This document shows positions 16,871-25,651 of a stretch of 64,000 nucleotides of DNA, one piece after another (positions within the stretch are counted from its first letter, which is position 1; every line of letters begins with the position of its first letter). The notes below the pieces were generated by a model. That model worked only from the letters and a program-made list of their open reading frames with translations, did not search any database and was not told the origin of the DNA. Source of the DNA: Paenibacillus tyrphae (GTDB taxonomy: Bacteria; Bacillota; Bacilli; Paenibacillales; NBRC-103111); assembly GCF_024158745.1 (NCBI RefSeq), contig NZ_JAMZAW010000002.1, positions 186,001 through 250,000 on the forward strand. The letters are read 5' to 3'. The position numbers and the translations under genes are program-made.

Positions 16871-17776
16871 ATGAGAACGGAAATTAAAGCGGATTTGATG
16901 ATGCTGGGAGCGACGATGCTATGGGCGTCCTCTTATTTGTTTACCAAAGTCGGATTGCAATCGCTAGAGACATTTAATCTTATTGCTTTGCGGCTGCTGA
17001 TTGCATTTCTGCTGTCGGCGCTTGTTTTTCATAAGCGGGTACGGAGCGCCAGTTGGTCGACGTTGAGTTCGGCTTTTGTGCTAGGCTCGATCTTGTTTCT
17101 CAGCTTCGTGTTCATCACCTTCGGGGTCAGGTCGACCTCCGCTTCGAACGCAGGCTTTCTCGTCGGTCTTTCGGTGATCTTCGTTCCTATATTGTCGATC
17201 CTTTTCCTGAGGAAAAAACCGGAGGCTCGCTTGCTTCTGTGCATCGGACTCGCCATCGTCGGGATCGGCCTGCTGACGCTAACCTCGTCGCTGACGATCA
17301 ATCAAGGGGATATTTACTGCATGCTCGGTTCGCTGCTGTTCGCCGTGCATATGCTTGTTACGGGCTCGGTCGTCAAACAGGGGGATGCGATCGCCCTCGG
17401 CGTGCTGCAGCTCGGATTTGCCGGATTGTGGGCGCTATCCTTCTCCTTCCTGATGGAGACGCCGAAGCTGCCGGATACATTCGATGCGTGGACATCGATC
17501 CTCGGCCTGAGCGTCTTATGCAGCGCCGTCGCTTTTGTGCTGCAAGCCACCGTGCAAAAATATGCCTCGCCTACACGCACGGCGCTAATTTTCGGCATCG
17601 AGCCGTTGTTCGCTGCGATTTTCGCTTTTGTTTTCGCAGGGGAAACGTTGACGTCCAGAGGGTACGTCGGCGCGGCGCTGCTGCTGCTCAGCGTATTTCT
17701 CGCACAGACCGATGTGAAGAAGCTGCTCGACGGGAAGCGGCTCGCCGTCAAGAAGCACCGGCCGGTAAGCAAGTAG
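16871..17776 (+). CDS. EamA/DMT family transporter
   Basis: A 301-residue membrane protein with ten predicted helices arranged as two EamA repeats, of the drug/metabolite transporter superfamily (RhaT, YdcZ, PecM relatives). Such proteins export or exchange amino acids, sugars or toxic metabolites. The conserved segments ASSYLFTKVGLQSL in repeat one and PTRTALIFGIEPLFAAIFAF near the C-terminus fit the family. The ATG at 16871 is preferred over a GTG at 16853, because GGGAG lies eight bases before it. Regulation by the divergent LysR protein is likely. Substrate unknown. Confidence 0.9.
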   Translation: MRTEIKADLMMLGATMLWASSYLFTKVGLQSLETFNLIALRLLIAFLLSALVFHKRVRSASWSTLSSAFVLGSILFLSFVFITFGVRSTSASNAGFLVGLSVIFVPILSILFLRKKPEARLLLCIGLAIVGIGLLTLTSSLTINQGDIYCMLGSLLFAVHMLVTGSVVKQGDAIALGVLQLGFAGLWALSFSFLMETPKLPDTFDAWTSILGLSVLCSAVAFVLQATVQKYASPTRTALIFGIEPLFAAIFAFVFAGETLTSRGYVGAALLLLSVFLAQTDVKKLLDGKRLAVKKHRPVSK

Positions 17777-17786
17777 CTTGGAAGAA

Positions 17787-17985
17787 TATAGAGGAACACG
17801 GATGTCTTAACTACAGCGAAACACCAGCGTTTTGAAAAATAAGACATCTGCGATGCGCTAACCTGTCCGTGCGGAGGGAAAATTATATTTTTTGACAAGC
17901 ATAGAGGAACATGTGTTCCTCTATCATTCACGATCCGAGGCAAAAAGGTACGATAGCGCACCTGGGTTCCTCTAATTTTCGTACC
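17787..17985. repeat. Cluster of AGAGGAAC inverted repeats (intergenic)
   Basis: The 345-bp gap after the EamA gene holds several copies of ATAGAGGAAC in both orientations: 17788-17797, 17901-17910, its complement 17915-17924, and a shorter complement near 17969. The two central copies form an almost perfect hairpin with 11-bp arms and a TG loop. A further inverted pair is GATGTCTTA/TAAGACATC (17801-17809, 17842-17850). The same AGAGGAAC unit reappears at 56450-56640 between dppE and ykfA. I see no gene here. These look like dispersed intergenic palindromes of the genome. Confidence 0.65.
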
Positions 17986-18069
17986 GCACACTTTCCCGGC
18001 CGCGGCGTCACGGCCCTGCATGGTGCAGTCAGTCCCATTAAGCACGCCCCGCGCACTCTCGCAAACCAC

Positions 18070-18114
18070 AAGATCCCGCCTGCTCCTTCTGAGAGCATGG
18101 GCGGGATCTTTTCA
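18070..18114. terminator. Bidirectional terminator before the two-component operon end
   Basis: Arms AAGATCCCGCC (18070-18080) and GGCGGGATCTT (18100-18110) with TTTTCATTTC following on the plus strand. It lies nine bases from the stop of the response regulator (minus strand), so it can end that operon and also read-through from the EamA side. Confidence 0.75.
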
Positions 18115-18121
18115 TTTCGCT

Positions 18122-18811
18122 TCAAATCTTAAACCGGTAACCCGCGCCCCAGATCGTATCGATATACTGCGGATTGGACGGGTCCTGCTCGATTTTGTCC
18201 CGCAGCTTATGGATGTGCACGGTGACGGTCGCGATATCGCCGACCGAATCGTAGCCCCAAATGTGCTCGAACAGTTGGTCCTTGCTGAACACGCGGTTCG
18301 GATTGGAAGCGAGAAACGTCAGCAGATCGAACTCCCGCGTTGTAAATGTCACTTCCTGATTGTTCACGAACACGCGGCGGGACGACTTGTCGATGAGGAG
18401 GCCGCGGATGCGGATTTCCTCCGTCTGCGGAGCCCGGCTGCCGAGCAGCCGCTCGTAGCGCGACAAATGCGCCTTCACGCGGGCGACTAGCTCGCCCGGA
18501 CTGAACGGCTTGATGATGTAATCGTCGGCGCCGAGGCCAAGGCCGCGGATTTTATCGATCTCTTCCTTTTTCGCGGACACCATCAGAATCGGAATATCGT
18601 GCTTGTCGCGGATTTTCCGGCATATCTCGAAGCCGTCTACTTTGGGCAGCATCAGATCGAGAATGATCAGATCGTAATTCCCCGTGAGCGCCTTCTTCAG
18701 TCCCTCATCCCCGCTGTGCTCCATATCGACCTGATACCCGTTAATTTCGAGATAATCCCTTTCCAGCTCGGCAATGCTCGTTTCGTCTTCGATAATTAAA
18801 ATATTTTTCAT
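18122..18811 (-). CDS. OmpR/PhoB-type response regulator
   Basis: A 229-residue regulator. The receiver domain has Glu8-Asp9, the phosphoacceptor Asp52 (IILDLMLPKVDG) and the lysine of DDYIIKPFSPGEL. The C-terminal winged helix ends with the typical VTVHIHKLRDKIE and WGAGYRF. It is the last gene of a five-gene unit with its kinase (3 bp upstream) and an ABC-2 transporter, and probably controls the transporter and secreted protein genes. Confidence 0.95.
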   Translation of the reverse strand: MKNILIIEDETSIAELERDYLEINGYQVDMEHSGDEGLKKALTGNYDLIILDLMLPKVDGFEICRKIRDKHDIPILMVSAKKEEIDKIRGLGLGADDYIIKPFSPGELVARVKAHLSRYERLLGSRAPQTEEIRIRGLLIDKSSRRVFVNNQEVTFTTREFDLLTFLASNPNRVFSKDQLFEHIWGYDSVGDIATVTVHIHKLRDKIEQDPSNPQYIDTIWGAGYRFKI

Positions 18812-18814
18812 CGC

Positions 18815-20299
18815 TCAGCCCTCGCCGCCCGTAATTTGATGGAGCGTAAAATAAATGCTCGTGCCTTCGCCAAGCGTACTTTTGGCCTGAATGACGCCGC
18901 CGTGCTCCTCGATAATATGCTTCGCAATGGCAAGACCCAGCCCGCTGCCACCGGTACCGCTGTTCCGTGACGGGTCCGCCCGGTAAAACCGGTCGAAAAT
19001 ATGCGGCAGCGCCTCCGGCGGAATGCCTTGACCGTTGTCCCTTACCTCCACGATGACCCGTTCGCCGTCGGACCGCATCCGCAGCGTGATGAGTCCCTCA
19101 TCCTTATCCATATATTTGATGGCGTTGCCGATCAAATTGACCAGCACCCGCTTCAGCTTCTCCCGGTCGGCCGTAACCCACACCGGAGCTTGCGCCTCCG
19201 GAACGTCGAACCGAAGCGTGACGCCTTTCTTTTCAATGTCGGCGTGCAGCTGCATGTCGAGGGTGCAGTCCCGCAAAAAAGCGTTCAAGTTAACCGGTTC
19301 AAAATGAAACGGCAGCTTCTTCAAATCCAGCTTGGAGAACAAAAACAGTTCGTCGATCAGATGATCCATCTGAACGGCTTTGGCATAAATCGTCTTCAAA
19401 TATTTGTCAAGCTTATCCGGCGAGTTCGATACGCCGTCCATAATGCCTTCGACATAGCCTTTAATGGCGGTCACGGGCGTCTTCAGATCGTGCGAGATGT
19501 TGGAAATAAGCTCCTTGCGATTCTCTTCGTACTTGAGCTGCACTTCGACGGATTGCTTCAGCCTCCGGCGCATCTGCTCGAAGGACACCGCCAGTTCGCC
19601 GATCTCGTCCTTCGCCTGCGGATTGACTTCAAAGTCGAGATTGCCTTCGCGGATTTCGCCTGCCGCCCGCTGCAATTGACGAAGCGGACGAATTACGCTG
19701 CGCGATACCCAATACGTCAGCAAGCCGTTGGTCAACACGAGAATAACGAGCAGCGAAATAAAAAACGCCGAGGTGTAGGTGCGGGCAAACTTGCCGATAA
19801 AATTCATGTCTGTGGCGACAAAAACACTCCCCGGACTGCCGTCCTTGAACCGGAAATCGTACTGCCGGGATAAGAACCACGGACCCCGGTCCTTCATCGT
19901 CCGGCCGTTGCGATCCGAATCCGCCACCCCGTACGGCGGCAAATTGCGAAGCAGCCCCGGCTTGTTCAGCTTCTCCGAGACGTAGGCGACGCTCTCCTGC
20001 TTGCGGATGACCAGCCCCATATTAATCGGCTTCAGCCGCTCTTCGAACTGCGCCACGACTGCCGGGTCCAGCAGGGAGTCCGGATCTTCCGTCGTCTTGA
20101 GCTTTAATTCGGCACTGACGGCGGCTTCCTTCTCGATCACTTCCTCGATGGCATTGTGGCTCTTCATATCGACGTTGTACAGCGACTTGACGTCGCCAAA
20201 AAAAGCGGCGACAATGATCAAAAACGCGACGCCGGCAAGGATGACCGGCACGATAAGCATCAAGAAATAGGATAGTACCAACCGGACTTTGATGGACAT
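18815..20299 (-). CDS. Sensor histidine kinase (HAMP, HisKA, HATPase)
   Basis: A 494-residue membrane kinase. A first helix (about 7-30), an extracellular domain of about 130 residues, a second helix (about 175-197), and a HAMP linker lead to the phosphoacceptor His in ISNISHDLKTPVTAIKGY, then the N box NLIGNAIKYM, DNGQGIPP and GTGGSGLGLA boxes. The external domain would monitor an envelope condition. It is 12 bp downstream of the permease gene and 3 bp upstream of its regulator. Confidence 0.95.
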   Translation of the reverse strand: MSIKVRLVLSYFLMLIVPVILAGVAFLIIVAAFFGDVKSLYNVDMKSHNAIEEVIEKEAAVSAELKLKTTEDPDSLLDPAVVAQFEERLKPINMGLVIRKQESVAYVSEKLNKPGLLRNLPPYGVADSDRNGRTMKDRGPWFLSRQYDFRFKDGSPGSVFVATDMNFIGKFARTYTSAFFISLLVILVLTNGLLTYWVSRSVIRPLRQLQRAAGEIREGNLDFEVNPQAKDEIGELAVSFEQMRRRLKQSVEVQLKYEENRKELISNISHDLKTPVTAIKGYVEGIMDGVSNSPDKLDKYLKTIYAKAVQMDHLIDELFLFSKLDLKKLPFHFEPVNLNAFLRDCTLDMQLHADIEKKGVTLRFDVPEAQAPVWVTADREKLKRVLVNLIGNAIKYMDKDEGLITLRMRSDGERVIVEVRDNGQGIPPEALPHIFDRFYRADPSRNSGTGGSGLGLAIAKHIIEEHGGVIQAKSTLGEGTSIYFTLHQITGGEG

Positions 20300-20311
20300 C
20301 GCTTTGGTCTC

Positions 20312-21064
20312 CTAATATTGTTTTCGCTCGAATAGGGTATAGCCTCCTGTAAAAAACAATATACAACAAGCGGCCAGAAACATAAAGACGTTCAGGATTT
20401 TACCGGACGCCACGGAGGCTCCGAGCCATAGCATATGCCAGTCGGTGTAAGCCGCAGGGGTGTATACCGCCAGCGCGGGCACGAAGTAAGCGCCGAGCTT
20501 TGCCGAAGCGTACAGCAGAATGCAAACCGTCAGCGCGCCGCTGCCGTTTTTGAAAAATTGGGCGATAAAAGCCGCGGCCAGTCCGAGCGTGAACAGAGGC
20601 AGCAGCGCCGTGACATAAGCAGCAGCCGTCCGGCCCAGTCCCTGCACAACCGCACCCCCGCCGCCCAGAAACAGAAGGCTTGCCACCGATACGACAAAGG
20701 CGATCGCCAGATGCAGCGCCGTATACCCGAGCATGGCGGCCAGCTTGGACGTGAACGCTTGAAATCTTGTGATCGGCCGCGTTAGAAGCAGCTTCATCGT
20801 CTTGTCGCCCGCTTCTCCGGCGAACATGTCGGACGCCGTCATAAAGAGCAGCAGCGGCAAGTAAATGGCTGTGTAAAAGCCCAGCAGGACGACCGGGAAA
20901 TCCGCAGAGGTCAGCGCCGCTACGCCGAAGCCGAATTGAAGCCGCGAGGCGGCAGCTGCCGCAGCAATCGGGATCAGGGCGGTCAGGACGAGAAAAACAA
21001 TCGTTTTGCGTCGGGCCAGCAGCTTTGCCAGCTCGTTTACCGTATTCGCATAAAAACTAGGCAT
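20312..21064 (-). CDS. ABC-2 type transporter permease
   Basis: A 250-residue membrane protein with six predicted helices, starting with a cytoplasmic amphipathic segment (YANTVNELAKLLARRKT) and containing AGEAGDKTMKLLLTRPITRF, the typical cytoplasmic loop of ABC-2 permeases. It pairs with the ATPase gene just upstream, whose stop it overlaps by 8 bp. Comparable BcrAB/YtrC-like pairs export or detoxify peptides and antibiotics. The co-transcribed kinase pair supports a role in sensing envelope damage, which is inference. Confidence 0.9.
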   Translation of the reverse strand: MPSFYANTVNELAKLLARRKTIVFLVLTALIPIAAAAAASRLQFGFGVAALTSADFPVVLLGFYTAIYLPLLLFMTASDMFAGEAGDKTMKLLLTRPITRFQAFTSKLAAMLGYTALHLAIAFVVSVASLLFLGGGGAVVQGLGRTAAAYVTALLPLFTLGLAAAFIAQFFKNGSGALTVCILLYASAKLGAYFVPALAVYTPAAYTDWHMLWLGASVASGKILNVFMFLAACCILFFTGGYTLFERKQY

Positions 21065-21800
21065 GGACTTCCGCCCTCCTTTCTTCGCGCACTTGCTCCA
21101 TAAAATAATTCTCCAGTGTCATCGGGTTCGCGCCGCGGACAATATCCGCTACGAAATCTTCCCGAACCAGTCTTCCGTTATACAAAATGCCGATCCGGCT
21201 GCACAACTGCTCCATCTCCGTAATCAGATGACTGGATAAGAAAAACGTAATGTGCTGCTCGCGGGCCAGCCGGGCGATCAATTCGCGCATCTCCACCATG
21301 CCCTCGATATCGAGTCCGTTCGTCGGCTCATCCAGGATAAGCAGCTCCGGCTCGGACAGGATCGCGGCGGCTACGCCCAAGCGCTGCTTCATGCCTAGCG
21401 AGTATTGGCTTACTCTCTCGTGCTTGAAGGCGGCGAGCCCGACCAGTTCCAGCACCTCGTCGATCCGTTTGCGGGGCAGCTGCGGGTAAAACCGGGCGGC
21501 GAGCTCCAAATTTTTGTAGCCGCTCATGTAATCGTAAGCGTCCGCCGTTTCGATAAGCACGCCCACCTTGCTCATCGCTTTCACGAAGTCGGCTGAGGCA
21601 TCTTGCCCGAACAAGCGCACCTGCCCCCGATCCGCCCGGCACAGTCCGGCAATGATCTTCATTACGGTCGTTTTACCGGCTCCGTTCGGCCCGAAAAATC
21701 CGTAAATATCTCCACGCTGCACTTGCAGCGTAATATTTTCCACGCCGCGCCGGTTGGCATAAATTTTAGTCAATCCATTTAGCTCCAGGACAGCTTCCAT
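21057..21800 (-). CDS. ABC transporter ATPase (BcrA/CcmA-like)
   Basis: A 247-residue ATPase with Walker A GPNGAGKTT near 38-46, signature YSLGMKQRLG, Walker B LLILDEPTNGLD and switch region SSHLITE. It drives the ABC-2 permease encoded downstream. The start at 21800 is followed by the usual strand (VLELNGLTKIY), and a GGAGATGAG-type site lies upstream. A 90-bp gap separates it from the secreted protein gene, with the same direction throughout. Confidence 0.95.
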   Translation of the reverse strand: MEAVLELNGLTKIYANRRGVENITLQVQRGDIYGFFGPNGAGKTTVMKIIAGLCRADRGQVRLFGQDASADFVKAMSKVGVLIETADAYDYMSGYKNLELAARFYPQLPRKRIDEVLELVGLAAFKHERVSQYSLGMKQRLGVAAAILSEPELLILDEPTNGLDIEGMVEMRELIARLAREQHITFFLSSHLITEMEQLCSRIGILYNGRLVREDFVADIVRGANPMTLENYFMEQVREERRAEVHA

Positions 21801-21890
21801 CGGCTCATCTCCTTATTATCGAAGCTCAAGCTGGTCGCGGACGGCGAAGGGCAGCTCGGGCCGCCCCTCGTCCCGCCGCAGGTACCGTGC

Positions 21891-22787
21891 TTATTCTCCG
21901 TGTTTTTTCACATCGATCGTCTTCACTTGCTTGCCGTTCAGATCGATGTGGTCCGGCGTCGTGCCGTTGAAGTTGGACAAGCCGAAATCGGCGGCAACGA
22001 CGACTTCATGGGAAACGCCTTGTGCATCCTTGCCGCTGATCGTCAGCGTCATTTCCTGCTTCTCGATCCGGTTGTCCGCGTTGACTTTGGCAGCCAGATC
22101 GAACTTGTCGATCTTCACGTCCTGCGTCAGCTTCGGCATGCTGTCGTGGAGTCCCTGGAGCTTATCGCCGAAAGGCCCTTGAACACCGTTATGATGCCCT
22201 TCTGCGTTTGCAGCCTGCTTCACCACAAGCGATCCGATCGCATTCGCCACCGCCGGAATTTGGCTTCCGCTCAGCTGCATCGCGATGTTCTTCGTCCCGT
22301 CCGCTTGCGGCGACAGGGTGACATAATCCTTCAGATTGCCGACCAGCGCGTCGACGACATTCTCGACTTCGGCGCCAATGCCGTCCGGAGCTTGCCCCCG
22401 GTGTTGGCCCGCTTTCCCCTTCCACTCTTTTCCTTCTATGATGTTGTATACGTCGTTGTCGCTCGCTTTGACGATTTGCTTGCCGTCCTGGTGGTAGAGG
22501 CTAACTCCCTGACTTGCTCCGCCGCCGTTGAGGTTGATTTCCGCGCTCATTTCGTCCTTCGCCTTATCGGCTTTAACGGTCGACTGCACGTCGAGCAACT
22601 TCGTTCCGTTATCCTTCACCGTCACATTCATTTGCTTCGTCACGTTTTGTACCGCGAACGTTTGCTTGACGGCCGATTTGTAAGCGTCGTACCCCGGGGC
22701 GTCTCCAAGCCCCGCATAGGCGGAACCGATCAAAAGCAGGCTTCCGACGGCTACGCTGACTCCGGTTAATGCGATTCGTTTGTTCAT
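21891..22787 (-). CDS. Secreted protein of unknown function, first gene of the ABC-2/kinase unit
   Basis: A 298-residue exported protein. The signal peptide (basic MNKRIA, hydrophobic core to about residue 24, then SAYAG) lacks a lipobox cysteine, so it may be released or stay membrane-anchored. The mature part alternates beta-rich segments with conserved-looking stretches such as KQMNVTVKDNGTKLLDVQS and YNIIEGKEWKGKAG and resembles in style the LolA-like lipoproteins of Bacillota. Start at 22787 with a GGAGGAAG site; the upstream in-frame extension has no family support. As the first gene before an ABC-2 exporter and a two-component pair, it may be a target or sensor component. No family assigned. 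Confidence 0.75.
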   Translation of the reverse strand: MNKRIALTGVSVAVGSLLLIGSAYAGLGDAPGYDAYKSAVKQTFAVQNVTKQMNVTVKDNGTKLLDVQSTVKADKAKDEMSAEINLNGGGASQGVSLYHQDGKQIVKASDNDVYNIIEGKEWKGKAGQHRGQAPDGIGAEVENVVDALVGNLKDYVTLSPQADGTKNIAMQLSGSQIPAVANAIGSLVVKQAANAEGHHNGVQGPFGDKLQGLHDSMPKLTQDVKIDKFDLAAKVNADNRIEKQEMTLTISGKDAQGVSHEVVVAADFGLSNFNGTTPDHIDLNGKQVKTIDVKKHGE

Positions 22788-22947
22788 GGTTTCTTCCTCC
22801 TTGGGATTGGGGTTTGAAAGCATCTCCGGCTTCCATACTTCCATCCTAACCGGAAGAGCTAAACATTCTAGAAAACGGGGATTAGCCGTTTCTAAACAAT
22901 TCATTAAAACTTTATTAACCGGTCGCACGATTCCCCCCGGGAATACG

Positions 22948-22976
22948 AAAAAACCCCGGATCGTTCTGATCCGGAG
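22948..22976 (-). terminator. Terminator of the S66 peptidase gene
   Basis: CCGGATC (22956-22962) and GATCCGG (22968-22974) with a five-base loop; on the minus strand GGTTTTTT follows. A typical intrinsic terminator about 60 bases after the peptidase stop codon. Confidence 0.85.
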
Positions 22977-23034
22977 TGGTGGGATCTGGCTACGATTTAA
23001 CAAGATACCGGCAGCGTTGTTAAGTCTATCAGAC

Positions 23035-23967
23035 TTATGTCTGCCGAACGCTAACCGCCGGTTCAAGCACGGTTAGCGTGCTGTTGAACGTATTCAGGTT
23101 CACCGTAGCCCCGATAGGAATCGCGGCTTTATAGTGGCCGTGTCCGGTCGCGAGATTCGTCAGCAGGGGCTTGCCGAGAGGAACGACGAATTCGTTGATT
23201 ACATCTTCATAAGACTTGCCGTAGGCGACCGGACAATCCGTGCATTCGCCCATGATGATGCCAAGACAGTCTTGGAACTTCCCGGCCAGCTTCAAATGAT
23301 TTAAATACCTGTATACCGTATTGGCCGGCTCGTGGGTTTCTTCCAGAAACAACACCTTTCCTCTTGTATCGATCTCGTAAGGCGTACCCAATGTATCGAC
23401 CACAGAGGTCAGATTGCCGCCGACAATCGGTCCGGTCACATTCCCCGGTACACGGCTGACCAGCGGAACATTCGGCGGATTTAAAATAGGCCGATAAGAA
23501 GACAACGACGACACGGCGGTAAAAAACTGGTCAAAATTATACGCGGGGGTATCCGGTTTGAAATCAATCAGCATGAGGCTGTGAAAGGCGATGAGCCCGC
23601 TATAGTAATACAGCGCGTTTAGAAGAAACGTCACGTCGCTGTAGCCGGTAATGATTTTCGGATTGCATCGGATGATGCCGAAATCGAGGTAAGGCAGCAT
23701 ACCGGCCACGCCTACGCCGCCGCGGGTAGGAAGAATCATATTAATCTGCGGATTGGCGAACATCGTCATCAAGTCGTACGCCCGCTCTTGGTCGGTACCG
23801 GCAAGGAAACCGTTACGGGCATATGCATACCTTCCCAAGACGACCTGAAACCCCATCCCTCTCAACACCTGGACATGCGCATCGATCACGTCAGCCTCCA
23901 ACGGACTGCCCATGGCAACGACTCCGATGGTATCACCTCTTTGCAGCGCAGGCGGTCTAATGGCCAT
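23035..23967 (-). CDS. S66 family LD-carboxypeptidase-like protein lacking the nucleophile serine
   Basis: A 310-residue member of the S66 family (LdcA/MccF), which normally cleaves the L,D bond of murein tetrapeptides. The fold motifs are present: GDTIGVVAMGSP at the start, NPKIITGYSDVTFL, VLFLEETHEP with the acid position and ATGHGHYKAAIPIG with the histidine. The nucleophile motif, RGGYGS in the paralogue at 55186-56115, reads RGGVGV here, so the serine is valine. The protein may be inactive, or act as a binding protein. Start at 23967 with GAGGAAGGTGG upstream. Single gene with its own terminator. Confidence 0.9.
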   Translation of the reverse strand: MAIRPPALQRGDTIGVVAMGSPLEADVIDAHVQVLRGMGFQVVLGRYAYARNGFLAGTDQERAYDLMTMFANPQINMILPTRGGVGVAGMLPYLDFGIIRCNPKIITGYSDVTFLLNALYYYSGLIAFHSLMLIDFKPDTPAYNFDQFFTAVSSLSSYRPILNPPNVPLVSRVPGNVTGPIVGGNLTSVVDTLGTPYEIDTRGKVLFLEETHEPANTVYRYLNHLKLAGKFQDCLGIIMGECTDCPVAYGKSYEDVINEFVVPLGKPLLTNLATGHGHYKAAIPIGATVNLNTFNSTLTVLEPAVSVRQT

Positions 23968-24110
23968 ATGCCCACCTTCCTCTCCCAAAGCGTCGTGCGA
24001 CTTCCGTCTTTTCAAGTATATGGGGGCACGTATCCGGGCATCCCTATTTTGCGCTGCAGATAAAAATGATTTATCAGAAGCAATCCGAAAACCAGGAAGG
24101 CCCGTTTCCA

Positions 24111-24974
24111 TTAAATCAGCTCTATCGGAATGTAAATTTCCGTTTCGGAATCTTCGTTGTCGGGACCTTGGTAGGCAGATCCGTAATATTCAAATTCATA
24201 AGGAAGGGTCAAGGCATATTCCGACTGGGGAAGCCACGTTTCATAAATGTACTTGTAAGTGAATGAAACATGACGGGAGAGCCCTTTATGGATAAACCGG
24301 ATATATTTGGCCGGGGGGACGGTTTTCGCGGTCATCGTCAGAGGAATCTCGGTAATGCGCTCCACCTCTAAACCGCACATAACATAGAAACCGTTCATAT
24401 CGTAATTTGTCGGCCAAAATCCGAGCTGATAATACTTCTCGGGCACGTTCCGGCTCGCAGGAAGGTCCGTTTCCCGAAACAAACGGGACCAGGCTTCCGT
24501 GATCGGGTGAGCGGATTGCTGAACGACGGCTACCAGCCCCACGATGCGAATCTCCCCCCGCTCCACGATCTGGGGCTCTATGCCCCTGATCGTGTCTCTG
24601 TAACGAATGTCTTCTTGCCGCAGCCTGCTGAAGCGGTGGAGCGGGTAAACAAAGCTCTGCTTGCGCAGCTCGGAAGGCGTAATGCCAAACATCCTTTTGA
24701 ACGCCCGGACAAACGTTTCATAATTCGTAAATTGATATTCCGTTGATATGTCAATACTTTTCCTTCTGGAGTGAATCAACTGATCGGCGGCTTCCGTTAA
24801 TCTTCTTTTTAAGATGTATTCACTGGCCGGGAGTCCGGTGATTCCATGAAACAACCGACTAAAGTGGTGATAGGAATAGCCGATTTCTTTGGACACGTCA
24901 ATGACCGACAGCTCTTCTTTCAGGTTCGCTTCGATAAACTCAATGGCTTTACAGATGACGTCCTTATTGTTCAT
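24111..24974 (-). CDS. AraC family regulator with GyrI-like effector domain
   Basis: A 287-residue regulator of the Rob/SoxS-effector architecture. The first ~105 residues carry the two AraC helix-turn-helix units (SVIDVSKEIGYSYHHFSRLF and the FTNYETFVRAFKRMFGITPSEL signature). Residues 130-287 look like a GyrI-like small-molecule-binding domain (RIVGLVAVVQQSAHP, PPAKYIRFIHKG, ending EIYIPIELI). Such proteins sense hydrophobic or cationic compounds and activate efflux genes. It lies 26 bp downstream of the trmO-like gene on the same strand. The target is unknown. Confidence 0.92.
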   Translation of the reverse strand: MNNKDVICKAIEFIEANLKEELSVIDVSKEIGYSYHHFSRLFHGITGLPASEYILKRRLTEAADQLIHSRRKSIDISTEYQFTNYETFVRAFKRMFGITPSELRKQSFVYPLHRFSRLRQEDIRYRDTIRGIEPQIVERGEIRIVGLVAVVQQSAHPITEAWSRLFRETDLPASRNVPEKYYQLGFWPTNYDMNGFYVMCGLEVERITEIPLTMTAKTVPPAKYIRFIHKGLSRHVSFTYKYIYETWLPQSEYALTLPYEFEYYGSAYQGPDNEDSETEIYIPIELI

Positions 24975-25000
24975 GATCCTCGAACTCCCTTTATCGGCTG

Positions 25001-25513
25001 CTACGCATCCTTATTTTCGTCTTCCGGCAGCCACTCGGGCCAATTTTTCGCCCATGCTGCCACCTTCACATTCTTCACCCGATCGCAGCCGGGAAAATAC
25101 GCTTTAATATCAAGAATAGGAGTGCCCGGATAAGCATCGATTTCCGAAATCTCGATCTTCCCTGATTTTTCGTCGACCTTATGGATTCTCACGGTGCTTA
25201 GACCGATAGGGTTGGGTCGCACGGGCGAACGGGTGGCAAACACCCCGGTAACAGGCGCATCGTAAGGAGGCTCGATTCGAGTCGTTTGGCGGTAGACAGC
25301 GTTATCGAACTCATGAATCCACCAAAGCACCTGCGCATGGCTGAAGCCTGCCAATTCCTTAAGAGCCGGTACGTATGGTTCAAAAATGCTCAAGCTCATC
25401 TTCCCATTCTCCGCTTGAACATACCCGACAGGTACTATTGTAAATGATTTGCTTTCCTGCGTCTGCAACTTCATCATCCCCTTCTTCTTTTTCTTTATTG
25501 TACCGGCTCCCAT
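25001..25513 (-). CDS. trmO: TrmO-type tRNA (threonylcarbamoyladenosine-37 N6) methyltransferase
   Basis: A protein of the TsaA/TrmO family, which in E. coli methylates t6A37 of threonine tRNAs with S-adenosylmethionine. The signature TRSPVRPNPIGLSTVRI and the DAYPGTPILDIKAYFPGCD block are clear. The start is uncertain: 25513 (ATG, AGGA eight bases upstream) gives 171 residues, 25552 gives 183 and the methionines at 25477/25474 give about 158. The segment before residue 27 is a lysine run that need not be translated. Some family members of this length are not tRNA enzymes, so the specific reaction is inferred from the family. Confidence 0.85.
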   Translation of the reverse strand: MGAGTIKKKKKGMMKLQTQESKSFTIVPVGYVQAENGKMSLSIFEPYVPALKELAGFSHAQVLWWIHEFDNAVYRQTTRIEPPYDAPVTGVFATRSPVRPNPIGLSTVRIHKVDEKSGKIEISEIDAYPGTPILDIKAYFPGCDRVKNVKVAAWAKNWPEWLPEDENKDA

Positions 25514-25651
25514 TGTTATTTTCCTGATCCTGTTTGTGCTGTTAAGGGCCATTTCACCCGGTTATCGAACGAAACCTGACTTCATTTGATACATCCAACG
25601 GCAAACAGCCCGCAGGTCACCCCGCGAGCCTTATCCCATGCCTCGTAGCCC

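Noticed and set aside
17901-17924. Second LexA-like box (core GAACATGTGTTC) in the gap after the EamA gene
   Set aside because: The core fits the consensus, but the palindrome extends to 11-bp arms made of the AGAGGAAC repeat unit, and no promoter or SOS-type gene is next to it. The repeat explains it better.
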